Positions 42,862-55,704 of a stretch of 64,000 nucleotides of DNA are shown in pieces. How positions within the stretch are numbered: the stretch's first letter is position 1; each line of letters opens with the position of its first letter. Under the pieces are notes generated by a model. It saw nothing but the letters and a program-made list of their open reading frames with translations, had not been told where the DNA came from and made no database searches. Location: contig OW051470.1 in assembly GCA_932521025.1 (NCBI GenBank), positions 4,450,501-4,514,500 on the forward strand, written 5' to 3'. This DNA comes from Oscheius onirici. Its lineage: Eukaryota > Nematoda > Chromadorea > Rhabditida > Rhabditidae. Made by a program: the position numbers and the translations under genes.

Positions 42862-45800
42862 TCCCTGTCCAAAATGAACCTTTTTGCACCTCGTATCGTT
42901 TCCATCTCGTAAAAGACAGCTGGCTAAACAGTTAGTGCAGCTGTCTCGTTATTTTCTGTCCGATTACGATCTACACGTCCTTCGGAAGCAAAGGCTACAG
43001 TACCCTTTTTGAAGAGATAAGATTCCAGACAGTTACGGTACTTTTGATCTGGTCCCGATCAAGTGATACGGAGCAGGGAGAGGAGGGAGTCAGCTTCCGC
43101 AGACGCACAAAGTGGCTCACAAATCACCTGGAGGAGCTCGTTTAATGGGCTCCCGGCCCTGCAGGATACGGTAAGCGAGCAGCCGCTAATTGTTTGAATT
43201 TACTCCGAATCTGATTGATTTATGGCTGGGAGAGATAGACAGAAGAGATGATGCATACTTTCTTGTTCTGTCGTTTCTCGAAACTTCGTTTTGTCCATTG
43301 ATATACTGGAAGTAGCCAAACATTCAAATGCCAACTTCTAGATTCTATATCTCTACATAGTAAAAGCTATATTTAACTGCAGAAACAATTAAAAAAAAGT
43401 TTCCCCCAACCTATCAAAACGCCTTTTCCCAATGTGCGTTGGGCGTCGGCATCAGACGCAGTCATATTTCAAAGTGTCCGTCGTAGCCTGCAAAATACGA
43501 TAGTTGTTCGTGTGAGAGAGAGGAAAGACAGGTCAACTGGAGAGACAAAGGATTACGGTATGTCTGAGAAGTGTGAAAGTTAGAGTCGGGTCGTGATGAA
43601 TGGATACTGAGAAAAAAGTGGAGATTTATGTGGGATAGAGGTGTCTGAGGACTTCTTTTGATTGGGAACGAGGAAGAATATTGTTCAAATATACGCTTCA
43701 ATCTTTGTCAGGGTATGAGGTGTTCTGTCATATTAAAAAAATTAAAACCACCAGGAAATGGGCAAGACAATGGAATTATATGGGTACCGAAATATGTGAG
43801 AATTTAAGAAAGAAACCAATTGCAACTGGTGGTGGTATAGTCGTGGACTGACATTTTGAACACAAGTTTTGCAACGATCTTCCATTGCTAAAAGTTAGAA
43901 ATTCTTCGCTTACATCTCACTTCCTTGTATCTCGTAGCCTGATCCTAGTGTCCCTTTCATTATTTCCTTGTCACTCTCTTTGGTACCTCTCCAAAGAAAC
44001 TACCAAATTGGTAAGGAAAGTTAGCGGTTTGATTAGGGAAGGGATCAGAAGAGATCGGTTGACTGGGGAAGGGATCAGAAGTAAAGAAGAAAACACAAGT
44101 AAAAGAAGCCGGCTGGTCCTCAATTAAAGCTTCCGATAGACACCAGTTTGTAACGCTCTTCCAAAGATAATGTTAAGTACTATCGCCCCATATATTTCTT
44201 GGCCTGAGCCACTCAAAATCCGCTTCTGTTTAGGAAGTACCGAATGCCGAAGCAAAGTCTTCGTCTCCCAATAGTGACTTGTCTAAACTTGTTTGTACTA
44301 ACACCTTCCCATTGTGCGACGAGCTCTCAATTTTCTCCCAAGATGCTTTCGAATAAATTGTCGATTGTGCTCATCTGAAATGCATCGTCCCTGAGCCCTT
44401 TCGCCGAAGATGGATGACCTACCGTACCCCGCGACCAATCCAGGTTGCGGCGCAATTAGGCGACGAATTGACAACAATGTGACCAGTTTATGGACCAACT
44501 CGACTGGACAGAGCAAATATTGGATCAGGTTGGATCTCGTGCTAATGAAAGTCAAGAACGTTTGAAATGAACTCACTCTTTCGAAAATCAATGAACAGCA
44601 AGTCTTGCCCTCATATTTTTCGTCGCTGTTCACAGAACTAATTGTAAGTAAATATTTCTACACTTTTCAATAAAACGTTTAGTTGTCAGTAGAGCAAGTT
44701 CCGCATAGGAACGCATAGGAACGTTGGAACTAGACTAGATACTACAAATGAAAGAGAATAGCTAGATAGCCAGCTCAAAAGCTGCGCAGTTCAAGTCGTT
44801 ACGTTACGTTAGCAACTAGTAGAATCTAAGATATTTTATAACAAGCTACGGATAAGATGCAAACTCCCCGAGTTTCATCGATTCAAAAAGGCCCACACAC
44901 GTATAACCATGACTGTCAGTTCAAAGCCTCCTATATCACTGGGATGGAAAAGAAAGGCGACAAAAAGAAGAAAGAGACGTCGCAACATCTGTGACTGGAG
45001 GTGGGATTGGCCGTCGGACCCGCCATAAAATAAGTTTAATGGTTTCGCGCCCCACGGCCTCATATTTCCACTGGAAATGGCCAGTAAGCAGTCACTTTAA
45101 TTAGACAGTTGTTCGTTTTTGTGAACTTAAGAAATTTAGTATTTTTTCTCTTTTCCAGCTTTCTCAGTCTTTCTTCATCTATCTGGCCTTCAACTGAAAA
45201 AGCCTGTCCTTTCATCTCGCCGCCTCGCGCCATACGGTAGTCTTCTTCTATGTTTGGGGCAAAAGCTGCGCTCTTTTATCTTACCGCTACTGCTTTTCAA
45301 AATTTGAATCTCGAGACTAACCGCAAAAAGTGTTACTACAACACAATCATTTTCCCGGCTAACGAGCTCGTAAAATCATCACTGACAGCTACCGTATGTT
45401 GTAACTCAAGCCTGTTTGCAGAGAACCCTTTAATGTAAGAAATTAAGATCATTTCACTACTTTGGTTACCACAACTACTTTCGTATCGTGGATGCGTTCT
45501 CGCAAGGTAGTGTGTTTACCACCACTACTGACAGCGAGAAGTGAAAGACATTTTTGGCAGAGTACTTTATACACAAGGAGGAATTTAAATAAAGGTTCGA
45601 AAACACTTGAAGTATTGGTGCTCGAAAACGTTCAGTCCAATAAGGCGAGTATTTGGGCTATCGCTAACGTTCTTTCGGAGCTTATCCTAACACTTATCAA
45701 CTTTGACAAAAATATGGCATTTCGCCACGATTCATCGGTTGAAAACGTTTGACATGTGTTGCTAATGTATCTAGGAAGTAGGATGCAAACTTTCCAGTTC

Positions 45801-48023
45801 TATCCGTCTGTTTTTTATTTTTTAGAAACTGTTTAGAGAATCAACCTCTCCAACAAGTAATTTGGAATAAGCAATAGATGAAACAGTCCCTTCCCAAGCT
45901 CTCAATCCCATCATTCTGCCATTTTCGAAATGCATGGAGTCTAACCTACAGTAAAATACTGCTCTTGCATCCGGGAGATTTCGTGACAGTTGTCGGGACA
46001 CGCAATGGGAAGAAGGGCATCGGAAGTGTTCCTACTAGAATTGGACTCGTTAGAAGAGGTGTTACTGTAACCAGAGGATAGAACGAGGGAGAGAGCACCT
46101 GGCGCGGCCAATGTTAAAATATGAAGCCTTGGTCGTGGCTCCAAATGGCCACCATTGAGTCCGCAGAAGAGAATTTATGTCTTGACCATGGCGGTCAAAA
46201 GGGACTCTAATTGATTCAATTCATCTGCTCAATATTGTGAAAACTACCGAGTTCTTACTAGCTTCTAATTAAAAATACTAAAAATCGTAATCAATAGAAT
46301 TTCATTAGGTTCAAGTTATTTTTGCCAATCCAATTAGATTGTCCGAGACAAAGAGACAGTGGGAAGGCGACTCATTCTCCCATACTTTATGACTTTCTGC
46401 GCCATATGAAAAGTAACAACAAGTGTGAAAACGACTCTGTGCCTCCCGAACCTCCCTTTACGACGCCATCACTCGGGTGTAAATCGTGTTGACCAGTCGT
46501 TTAAGCATTTTATGGGCTATAAAGGAAGGACGGGGCTGCTGTTGCGACCCTCGGGCCTTTCTCAGATTTCTTGAGGAATATAGGGAAGAACGACAAAAGA
46601 ATCGGATCAGATGGGTCGGATCGTAAAAGACTACCGCCCGTAGGTGGTCACCCCATAAAGATCTCTCCTCTTTATGACTCATCTTTACTGTCGCCATCAG
46701 GACCGAAAAGAAACTCCCAAATCTTGTCAATTTATCACCATCAGAGTTTGCCACCATGACCGCTGTAAATTTTCTCTCAGGTGATAAGGCTCATTGCATG
46801 ATCCTAGACATTCTGTTTTAGCGACGATTTAGAAGAAGTTTGTTTTCCCCACCGGCAGAGTCCAGCACTTTTGGTACTAATAGTTCGCTCGATACGTCCG
46901 AAGACTAGAGCCTCCATAGAGTCAACAGATTTTGTGAGAGGAAACAGATCAGATTGAGCGCATTCTTCTTTTCCAATTTCACAACCTAGCTCCGTTTTTC
47001 TACAGCAGTATCCGAGAATCTAAATGCAAAACCTAGTGACAGTTATTTCTCAGTTTTCCAGAGTTGCCTGTTCAGTTGTTGTATCAATCATATTTTCACC
47101 AGTTTCATCGTTAGAAGTAGTTTATCTTGATACCTTTACCGAATGAGTTTTTGTTCTCGGCTCCGATGCACTAAATGTTTGCCGCAAAGTGTCATCTCGC
47201 CATCATAATCAGCTATCAAGAGAAGGCCATCGGCCAATTTACGACGACATGTTTTAGGGCTGCTTGGGATGACATCAAAGGGTCTAGCCGCCAGCCGGCT
47301 GCAATTGGCTGGCCCAGGCAGACAACCGCTCCGCCCCTTTCGAAGGACTCTCCTCATAGTGACGGTAGTCCCTCCCACCATCCCTCTAGACAGCAACACT
47401 CTTCTTCTTTGCAGTTCATAATTTCCACTTTAATTTGTTCGAACCCTTCGTTTCATTCTGTACTGTCTTCTTCCTTCAAAAGCCGTTACCCCTAAAGCAC
47501 TCTAAATGTCTCCGATTCTTGTAATTGCCCCATTAATCGCATCGTAAAATCGTTATTATCCTCTCGCATAGTAGGCGCTAAATCTTGAAAGAACACTTCG
47601 TCCAATTTACGAGTTTCAGGTTCTCTTTTTGCTATTGCAAGAAGCCAAAAGACTGAAGTTGATCATTTTATTAAGATTGAAGAATGGATAAAGTTTTTTG
47701 AGAAGGTATTCTGGACAGGTCGAAATTATTAGGGAAGGCAGGAGTATTGACTCTTTCAATTTGTCCACATTTCGTCACCTTATCCAAGATGTGGAAACTA
47801 TCAATTGGAATTATTTTAGTGCGTCTTCTGAATGCACGTGCAATCAGTTCATGCTTCAGGCCATTCCCTTTCAAACACATGTTAGATACAGAAATTTTTT
47901 CGAGGCTAGGCATAAAGTTTTAAATGTTTCCCGAATGATCAGATATCGAGCCCGAACTTTCTTTATTCCGAGTTTTCCTCACATCTCCTTCCAATCAAAC
48001 ACAAATTTCAGTGTTAGCGTAGA
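42862..48023. other. 5.2 kb gene-poor region upstream of the Hox gene
   Basis: No splice-supported gene. It holds a reverse-oriented family A copy with minisatellite units at 43890-44095. The frames at 44298-44633 and 44875-45063 (minus) and 45462-45752 (plus) have no recognisable domain. The last part, ending CAAATTTCAG at about 48011, is presumably Hox upstream regulatory DNA with a trans-splice acceptor 13 nt before the ATG. Confidence 0.5.
43890..44095 (-). repeat. Family A copy (reverse orientation) with two minisatellite units
   Basis: Read on the minus strand it contains GGTAGTTTCTTTGGAGAGG, AGTGACAAGGAAATAATGAA and AGGGACACTAGG, matching family A order. Two units of the ~30 bp minisatellite (GGTTGACTGGGGAAGGGATC) adjoin on the plus strand. 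Confidence 0.6.
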
Positions 48024-51000
48024 ATGAGCATGTATCCTGGTTGGACGGCGGGAGATGAGAGTTACTGGAGTCAACAGACAGCCCCGAAGCAGCCGTACGA
48101 CCCTCTCCTCTACAATCAGAACTACGTGAACAACATGAAGAATATGCTGGCTGCCCAATGGGCCGATCAACCCAATCCGTACGTTTTTCGCCTCATAAAT
48201 TCAGTCCCGGGAAAATTGTCCTCTGTCTCTTGTTGAAATTGGAAGTCTATAAATCAGACGCCGCGACTGAGATGAGGCCATTACGTGTCAAATATTGTCC
48301 CGTTCCCCACCATACTGGATATTGGCGGGACAATGATCTAAATTGGGCTTTTTAACCAACAGTTCTCAGTTTCAGCTTTGCCGGATACAATCCTCTACAG
48401 GCGGCATCCACGGCCGCAGTTTTCGCCGATCGACCCGTTCAACTCAACCAGCCCGTTTTTCCTTGGATGAAAATGAGCGGTTGGTTACTTTTCTTTTTTA
48501 CTCAGGATCCTATATTAGGCTTAGCTTAATGGCCAAAGCTTCTCTTTCTTTCAATATGTCTGTGCTAGTGAGTCAAGTCCAGGCGAATTGGTTCAAATTG
48601 GGTAAAAGGAAGTTGCTGGTTGGAATCTCACCTGCATCAAAGAGTTACCATAGGTTCTATGCCAGCGTTCTCTGCTAGAGTTTTCATTGTAGACCAGCCG
48701 ACTTCGTCGCCTGCCGGCGTCGGTGCGCCAAACGTTTCTACCTTCTATTTACCGTTTTCTAAAGCTTTGTACTTCCCTCTTACACAATAGAAGCCAAAGT
48801 CTGTAAAAACTTTAAGTTCAAAAGTAACTTCATATCTAATCCTGACAACGTTTGACTTGCTACGACGATTCTCGTGGCCATGGACAAACAGACAGACACA
48901 GACAGACGGACAAACACGCAGAGTCAGCCACAGACACCATAGCTTTTTAATAGTTTAGATTCTGTGCAACGAGCGAGTCTCCCGTATTTTGAAAACATCT
49001 GTATTTTGAAAAATCGTATAAATTGTACTCAACTAGTTTCCACCTCGAAATTTATCACGTTCTCGAGCCGAACAACATCTATTGTTCATCTTCCTCCCAC
49101 CCGATCTTTATCAAAAAGAGTGAGAGTCGCGTGCCGTCGATCGATCGAAAACAAGAAACAGTCACACGGCCTACTGTATCTTATTAATTTTCTCCCAAAT
49201 TGAATTGCTGACCGCCAAGAAAAACAGAAAAGAGTGTCTCTCTCGCGCTGTAAACTTATCGGTTCCAGAGACTCATTCTCGCAAGCGCCGACCAACCGAC
49301 TGGGGGTTTATTGGCTGGGAAAAGACTGACCACAATTAATTTGTTTTCAAACTAATTGATAGAATGACTGTTGTTTTCAACACATTTTCCAAATGTTGAT
49401 CAAGGGTTTCACCAATTTCTACTAGGGAAATCATGTCAGTGATAGAATGATGTGCCATTCACTATTACCAATAGGATTGAGTTAAAGCTTTGAAGGCCGA
49501 AATAATTCTTTTTATGTACTTTGAACTTCGCCTCGATGTTTCTGGTATTTCAAGTTTATACTTTTTTTTGGAACTGTAAAACAGTCACGTTCTCACTCCT
49601 TACTTTTCGCTATATTCTACTAAAGGAACATTCTACTTGAACCAAGAGACTGTTTTCTTGAAAAATGATGATTTTTCTCCAAAGTGACCGGAGGTAATAG
49701 TCTTTCGATTAGTAGGTCATAAATAAGATCGACCACACTTGGACAGCCATCCTACCGGATCGATGTGTGTGAGCGTGTGCCGTGTTGTCCGTCGGCCCAT
49801 CTTTCAAACTGTTTAAAATATAGCCCAGTGTCGGCCTCTTTGATCTTTTTTCCGCCACCAAGCGAGGGAGCTTATCGGCCGAGCGACATCGAATTCGTAA
49901 GAGCATGTCGGAGAACAAGCTGATTGACAGTACAGACTACTGTAGATACTTTTCCTCGAGACCTTGGTTAAGACCTCCCGTCGTGGCCTCCTATCGGCTA
50001 AATCCATCTGTTTGACTGTATGTGGACGAGTTCGTAAATCACGCACAGCCGGTCATTTCTATGTCATCTCCAGGTCCGCCGACAACTTTTTTGCGACTCT
50101 GGCTCGCGGCCTCCCTATAGCAAACCTCCCTCGGGACGAGAGACAGGTGTCAAAACAGCCGATAGGAACAGGTTCCTAACAGATATCTTGACTCTTTTGT
50201 AGCATTGTAACAGAAAATATATGCAGTCTGTTGACAAGGTATTCAAACAACCTGATTAAAATGAATCACAATGTTTGGAGAAAAAAGTGACTGTCAGCAA
50301 AATTTGACTCATGACTCCTTGACTCGAGTGAAATCCCTCGGCCCATAAATCGCAATGATTGTTGCGTGTGAAGTGAGCAGTGTCGGCGACCTTTCAAGCC
50401 GAAAAGGCAGCTCATAGTCTCTCGAGGGGGCCCTACGAACACTGCAATTTATGGCCCAATTCATGAGCTGAGACATTTACGCCGCGGGGGAAGAGAAGAA
50501 CAGTCAATCTGTGGTTGCCACCTTGTTAACACTCGGATTACTGTAGTAAGACAGCTGGTGACCCCTTTATCGACAGTTGGCAAGCAGAAGACTCTAAATG
50601 GGGAACATAAATTTGGCGATGTTCGCGAGGAGAGGATGCAAAGCGGACAAGGTCGTGGTCAGTTCCGCTGTTCTCTCCTTTCTGAGAATGTCTGCCAGAT
50701 ATTTCTTCTGAACTTTTGCCTTTCAAGTGGATTTGTCAACCTGCTTTCTTGTTAATGAAGCAGTGTAGTGTAGTAATGGCCCTAACTATTTCACAATTTT
50801 TATAAACTTACTCCAAAAGGTTCTTACTCAGCTCCAGTGTTTTGTAAAAAAAACCTAGTATTTAACTTTTCTCATTTTGTCCCCAGGCTGTTGAATCTAA
50901 CATACTGGTCTGTAGAAATCCCACTAGAGGAACCTTGTCATTAGAAGCATTACTTTTGAAGCTGAAGAGGAATATCAGAGAAAGTCACAGCAACACATTC

Positions 51001-51906
51001 ACATAATGAGGTTACTGTAAGACTGCTTCCTGTTGAAATGTTCGCAATCAATCTTCCCAATCGACTGAAACCGTGTTCGGAGCCAATTACCCATCCATCA
51101 GGATTATCAGAAGTGACAGAGCGGCTGATAGCGCGAAAAGAAGTTACCGTAATCCCGGCTGGGACGAATTGATTAAACATGGGGCGGCCGTCCGAACGCA
51201 CAAGGTGGTGAGAGAACTGATTGATCACGTGTGTGTGTGGTGACTGACAGAAATTTGGAACAAAAATAGGATTCAGTTTGACTGTGGACTCGTTCGATCT
51301 CTGCCCTTCTGTTTGGGTCTGATCAGTCGTAAATCACTGCGTCAGCTATCCAAAGACGCCGCCGATGACACCTGACTCGACCGTACTCGCTGTCTGTTCC
51401 AGGATTAGCATAATGTTTTGACATTTCAGGCTCGAAATCTGGAGAATCGAAGAGGACGAGACAGACATATTCCCGCAATCAAACTCTGGAACTGGAAAAG
51501 GAGTTTCATTTCAACAAATACTTGACACGGAAGAGGAGACAGGAGATCTCCGAGAGTTTACAACTGACGGAACGACAAGTCAAGATATGGTTTCAGAACA
51601 GGAGGATGAAAAACAAGGTAATTGTGACCGGTAGTTTGTTTAATCCGTTCTAGCACGCAAAACATTATTTTCGGATCTCTGGTTATCATTTATAGATCAT
51701 GAATTACTGATGGTTCTGTCTCTTACCTTTTTAGGCATTTTTATCAATCAAATTTATCCACTGCTTGCTTGTTAGATCGAATCGGTTTCCAACAAAAAAA
51801 AAGATCTTACCACTACGTTTAGAAAGAAATGAAGGGAGACGGAGATGCTAACAACGGAAATCAGAGCGACGAATCCACACAAGACGACGCCCCGCCTCAT
51901 TCCTAG
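48024..51906 (+). CDS. Hox homeobox transcription factor (central/posterior type)
   Basis: Four exons: 48024-48178, 48376-48479, 51430-51617 and 51823-51906, about 176 residues. [15 protein letters not shown] opens the protein. The hexapeptide VFPWMKMS (Pbx/CEH-20 contact, YPWM class) ends exon 2. The homeodomain in exon 3 runs from [19 protein letters not shown] through [16 protein letters not shown] to the recognition helix [17 protein letters not shown] short acidic tail ends DDAPPHS. RMKNKK (Asn where Antp-class has Trp) is Abd-B-like, whereas the hexapeptide and [18 protein letters not shown] are Antp-like. It could therefore be a less-derived egl-5 or a mab-5/Antp-type gene; I leave it unnamed. 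It acts in anterior-posterior patterning. The ~2.95 kb intron separates hexapeptide from homeodomain and holds candidate PBX/MEIS sites. Confidence 0.92.
48688..48960 (+). repeat. Dispersed repeat family B, copy 2
   Basis: CGTTTTCTAAAGCTTTGTAC, then TTGACTTGCTACGACGATTC and TCGTGGCCATGGACAAACAG, with a CAGACA-rich tail and AGCCACAGACACCA at the end. Inside the Hox intron. Confidence 0.8.
49921..49930 (+). promoter_or_regulatory. Exact PBX-MEIS/PREP site in Hox intron
   Basis: TGATTGACAG is exactly the PBX/PREP heterodimer consensus (CEH-20/UNC-62 in nematodes). A one-mismatch version TGACTGACAG lies at 51241-51250. Auto- or cross-regulation of the Hox gene is inferred. Confidence 0.45.
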
Positions 51907-52673
51907 ACTAACGAAGAGGTTCAGACTGACGGGTACTGTAACATGTCGTGGCAGCAGCAGCAAAACAGATCTCACAGCCCGATGATATATTCCCACCATT
52001 TTGTATCCTTTGTCCCCGAGATTATGAAATTTTCGCTAGAAGATACACGTAAAGGCGCGTCGTAAACGCCATGTTGGCAGGCGAGTGCGAGCTGTAAATC
52101 AAGGCGGCTGCCGTCGGATTAGAAGGAATATCTGATCCTCAGACAGGGGTCACACCATCACAACAGAACCAATTTTCTATGGCGCGATCAGAGTTCCTAG
52201 TCGGGATCGCACGTTCATTCCCTAACTTCTGGGACTTGATAGTGTCAGCCCTTCATCTCCTTTGGAACATACCTTTCTGACCAGAACTAGTATCAAAGTT
52301 GGGGAAAATGCTGAACAGATAGGGGAGAAACTTCTAGCAGACAGGCTTAGGAAGTGGTGAACTGCTTATATAAAAGACGAGAGTGGTTCCCAAAAGTTTA
52401 TTAGTTTAACAGAAAACTGGCTAGACCAGGGGTTGTCAAATTTCGAAAAATAAATTATGTCTTACAGTCCATAAGAATTACAGTTTAAAACCCGGGAAAA
52501 AAGTACAATTCTACTATACACGAAAACTAGTTAACAGAGAAGAGAGATAAAACGTGCTCACACTATGGAGGCAAAATAAATATAGAGAAACTCAGAAAAA
52601 ATGAAGTTAAGAATACAGTCTAACCTCAGTGTGAGTATAAATAAAAGTGGGAAAAGTATCCGATTGATGGTAA
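51907..52673. other. Convergent 3' intergenic region (Hox and CPEB)
   Basis: No gene supported; presumably the two 3' UTRs. ACGCGTC-like and AT-rich stretches only. Confidence 0.4.
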
Positions 52674-53972
52674 TTAGCCACGGTGTCCGCCGTACTTGAG
52701 ATAAACAGCCCGATGGGTGCTCGTTCTATTGTTTGTCGGATGATGAGGAACATAATCAAGGACCTAAAATGAAATGCTGAACAGGTATAAAAATGTCCCA
52801 CCTTAGTCTGATCTCCTTGGCGGACCGTAGGACGGTGATGACCGAAATGATGACTGGCATGGATGTGGTCCCAGCAACGAGCACAGTAGTACTGAAGACA
52901 CTGGTCGAAACCGCAGAAGTATTGAGCATGCTGTCCATGACACTTCGTGCCGAAGCAGTTATCGCACATTTGTTCTTCCATCAGATAAGGCTTGATCTCG
53001 ACTCGCTTCGGAGTATCCGTATGATTCAGCTCGACATGACGCTGCTTCAGAGCAGCAATATATCCGCTGGCAGTGGCAAAAGTCACACGAGCGCAGCCTT
53101 TGGGATACTTCAGCTCAGGATCCGTATCTACTCCGACGTAGGCGATTGGTCCATAGATTTGATTCAGCGCATTAGCAATTTCGACTGAACTGAGCAACAT
53201 TATCAAAAGGACAAAAAAAACTTGCCTGCGCGAGTTGGTCTGGGTACTCCGCCGATGAACACAGTCAGGCGACTGTCCATTTGGTAATTAGGATCTATCA
53301 TGTAGTCCGAGTCTCCCAGCTTCCAAGGACGAACTTGAACCGGCTTCAACTTCATAGTGTCCGAGGTGACAAAGAGCCAGTAACTGAAATTAGAATTTTT
53401 TGAAACGGACCAACTTAAACGAACCTGCCACTATCAAGCAGACATTTACTGATGAGGCGCTGGACCGAAGCTTCTTCCTCGAAAACCAGAAAGACATATC
53501 CAGCCATCGGACGAATTTGATCAGGCTTAGAGTCGAGACGGCGAGGCCAATCAATCAACACTTTTCCGAACTTGGAGAAAATACTTCTGACCGTGGCTAA
53601 AAAATATAGCAAAACTACGCATTAAAACTTGAAAAACGTACATTCTTTGGTATCAATAGGCAGACCACCAACGAAAACCTTGCGGGAGTACCTTGCGGGA
53701 GTATCTTCTTTCAGCAGCTCCTTGATCTTATCGTTGAAATCAAGCTGTACTTGATAAGACTTGTGCATCGGCTTCACTTCTTCCTTCGTCTTGGAAACGG
53801 CAACGGGAGCATGAGGCAGTTGGAAGCTGGCGACGGCGCTCTTAACCTCGGTCGAGATTTTATCCGACATTTTCTCCGCATATATCATCATGAGATTCTC
53901 GACAAAGGCGTCAGAATGCCGCGGGACACCGTTCGCGTAACCGGCGTAGCTTGAAACAGGGAGATCGGTCAT
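52674..53972 (-). CDS. CPEB (Orb2/CPEB2-4 type) translational regulator
   Basis: ATG at 53972 ([20 protein letters not shown]), stop at 52674. RRM1 begins [14 protein letters not shown] with RNP1 GYVFLVFE; the linker has [19 protein letters not shown]2 begins [14 protein letters not shown] and continues [23 protein letters not shown]-type zinc domain follows: [20 protein letters not shown] and HHFGHH. These choices ([18 protein letters not shown]) fit CPEB2-4/Orb2 rather than CPEB1. The N-terminus is short, with no polyQ. CPEBs bind U-rich 3' UTR elements to control polyadenylation and translation; nematode paralogues (cpb-1, fog-1) act in the germ line. GGTTTTAG lies 2 nt upstream of the ATG. 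Confidence 0.93.
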
Positions 53973-54224
53973 GCCTAAAACCGAAAAGAAAAGTACGGAG
54001 ACAAATGTTGAAAAGTTTAGAACAAGAATATGAAGAAATATAATAAACCAGCTGCCTAGGCACCTGCGGCGCTCAACTGTATACACAACAAATTCTGTTC
54101 TTGGTAGATTCCAATTCCTCAACACTAATCTCTAAAATGCTAAAAATGGTAGTTTGACGATTTCCGAAGATATACTTCTTCCCTACAGATCTTTTTTCTG
54201 AATTAGGATTTAAAATTAAATCTC

Positions 54225-54400
54225 ATTACAAAACGTGCCTTGTTCAGACTAACTCTTTCCCACTCGAAGTTCGAAAGTGAATATTTAATATTGACAATTT
54301 CTAACTTGTTACGACGAATCTCGTGTCCACGGACAACTCCACAAACAGACAAATACACAGAGTCCACCACAGACACCACTGCGCTTTAGTAGTGAGATAT
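54225..54400 (+). repeat. Dispersed repeat family B, diverged copy 3
   Basis: TTGTTACGACGAATCTCGTG, TCCACGGACAACTCCACAAA and CCACCACAGACACCACTG match the 3' half of family B. Confidence 0.6.
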
Positions 54401-54536
54401 GTAGAGGTAATTAGAAAACGACATGATACGAAAAAAGAGAAAACCAGAATGGGTTTTGGATTTGCCAGCCACTGCTACTGCAAAGTACTGTACCCCGCCG
54501 CTTCCCGGTAAGACCCATTCAGCATTCCTTCGACAC

Positions 54537-54765
54537 AGTTCGCCGCGCAATTCAAATGTTGGACAAAATTACTTTCGTCCTGAGTGACACGTTTTGGAGA
54601 AAACTACGCAACCATTTCTTTCGTTCTTGGTTTTAAAAGAAAGAGCACAGTCGAAACGTTGTAGGTGTGTTTTGGCACTTGGTATTTGGTCTTCTAATCC
54701 CAGTGAAAAACATAAAATACGTTATAACTTGGCCATTTTTCATGTAATGACTCTGAAAAAAACAT
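54537..54765 (+). repeat. Direct repeat, copy 1 (pair with 55018-55256)
   Basis: Contains AAATGTTGGACAAAATTACT, GAAAACTACGCAACCATTTC, GGTCTTCTAATCCCAGTGAA and TTTTTCATGTAATGACTCT. All recur in order about 480 nt downstream with roughly 85% identity. Confidence 0.85.
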
Positions 54766-55017
54766 AACTACTGGGAACACGATACGGCCGACAATATAAG
54801 ACCGAACATGTGAAAAAATATAATTAGGTGTTCGAGAAAGCGTGTCACCCCCAGGTTTTTCCCGTTCTCAAGCCAAATTTTAAATTATTGTCTTTCCGCG
54901 CGCTCTAAACTGGGCGGTAATTTGAATTTAGCCAAAATTTCGCCCTCCCGCGCTCGTGTCGAGACCGATTGCAACGAACATTACTTTAAAGTGCCAAACT
55001 TGGCGAACTGGTTCGAA

Positions 55018-55256
55018 CCACAGCTCGTAGCGCAATGCAAATGTTGGACAAAATTATTTTCGTTCTGGGTGGCGCGTTTTTGAGAAAACTACGCAACCAT
55101 TTCTTTCATTCTCGGTTTCAATAGAAAGAGCACATTCGAAACTGTGTAGGTGAATTTTAGCACTTGGAATTTTATCTTGACACTTGGTATTTGGTCTTCT
55201 AATCCCAGTGAAAAACATAAAATACATTATCTCACCCATTTTTCATGTAATGACTC
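55018..55256 (+). repeat. Direct repeat, copy 2
   Basis: Second copy of the 54537-54765 unit; carries a small internal duplication (TTTTATCTTGACACTTGGTA). Followed by a C-run at about 55300-55314. Confidence 0.85.
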
Positions 55257-55704
55257 TCGCTCGAGCGAGTCTGCAACTATTACGTGTGATGGGAATATAC
55301 CCCCCCCCCCCCTCCCTTTAAAATTTTTGTTTCTCATCCAAATGCCACCAAAATTTGGCTGGAAGGGGGCAGTATAGGGCCCAACTTCACCACGAAATTT
55401 CAGCCAATTTGCATTTTCTATGGTGAAGCTAGGTCGATTTTATCACTTTTTGGGTCGGTCCAATAACTTTTTTTTGTAGAAAACATGTCGACATGTGCTA
55501 TATGGCCTATTAGATGCATCACATATGAGGCTAGATCCTTGCACAATATCAGCCCAAGCCATCGAACAGTTTTCTCAAACATTCGCTCCTAAACTTTTTT
55601 TTTTGGGGGGGGGGGGGGGGGTATCATGGAGTTTTTTGGTCAAAATTTTTTATTCTTGCAAGAGCATCGTACTGACTTGCTTTTACCTAAAAACTTGTTT
55701 GCTC

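Noticed and set aside
44298-44633. 111-codon minus-strand frame MNSDEKYEGKTCCSLIF
   Set aside because: Internal splice-like sites do not keep a frame, and the sequence resembles nothing known.
52793-53188. 131-codon plus-strand frame over CPEB
   Set aside because: Antisense shadow of the CPEB RRM2/ZZ exons.
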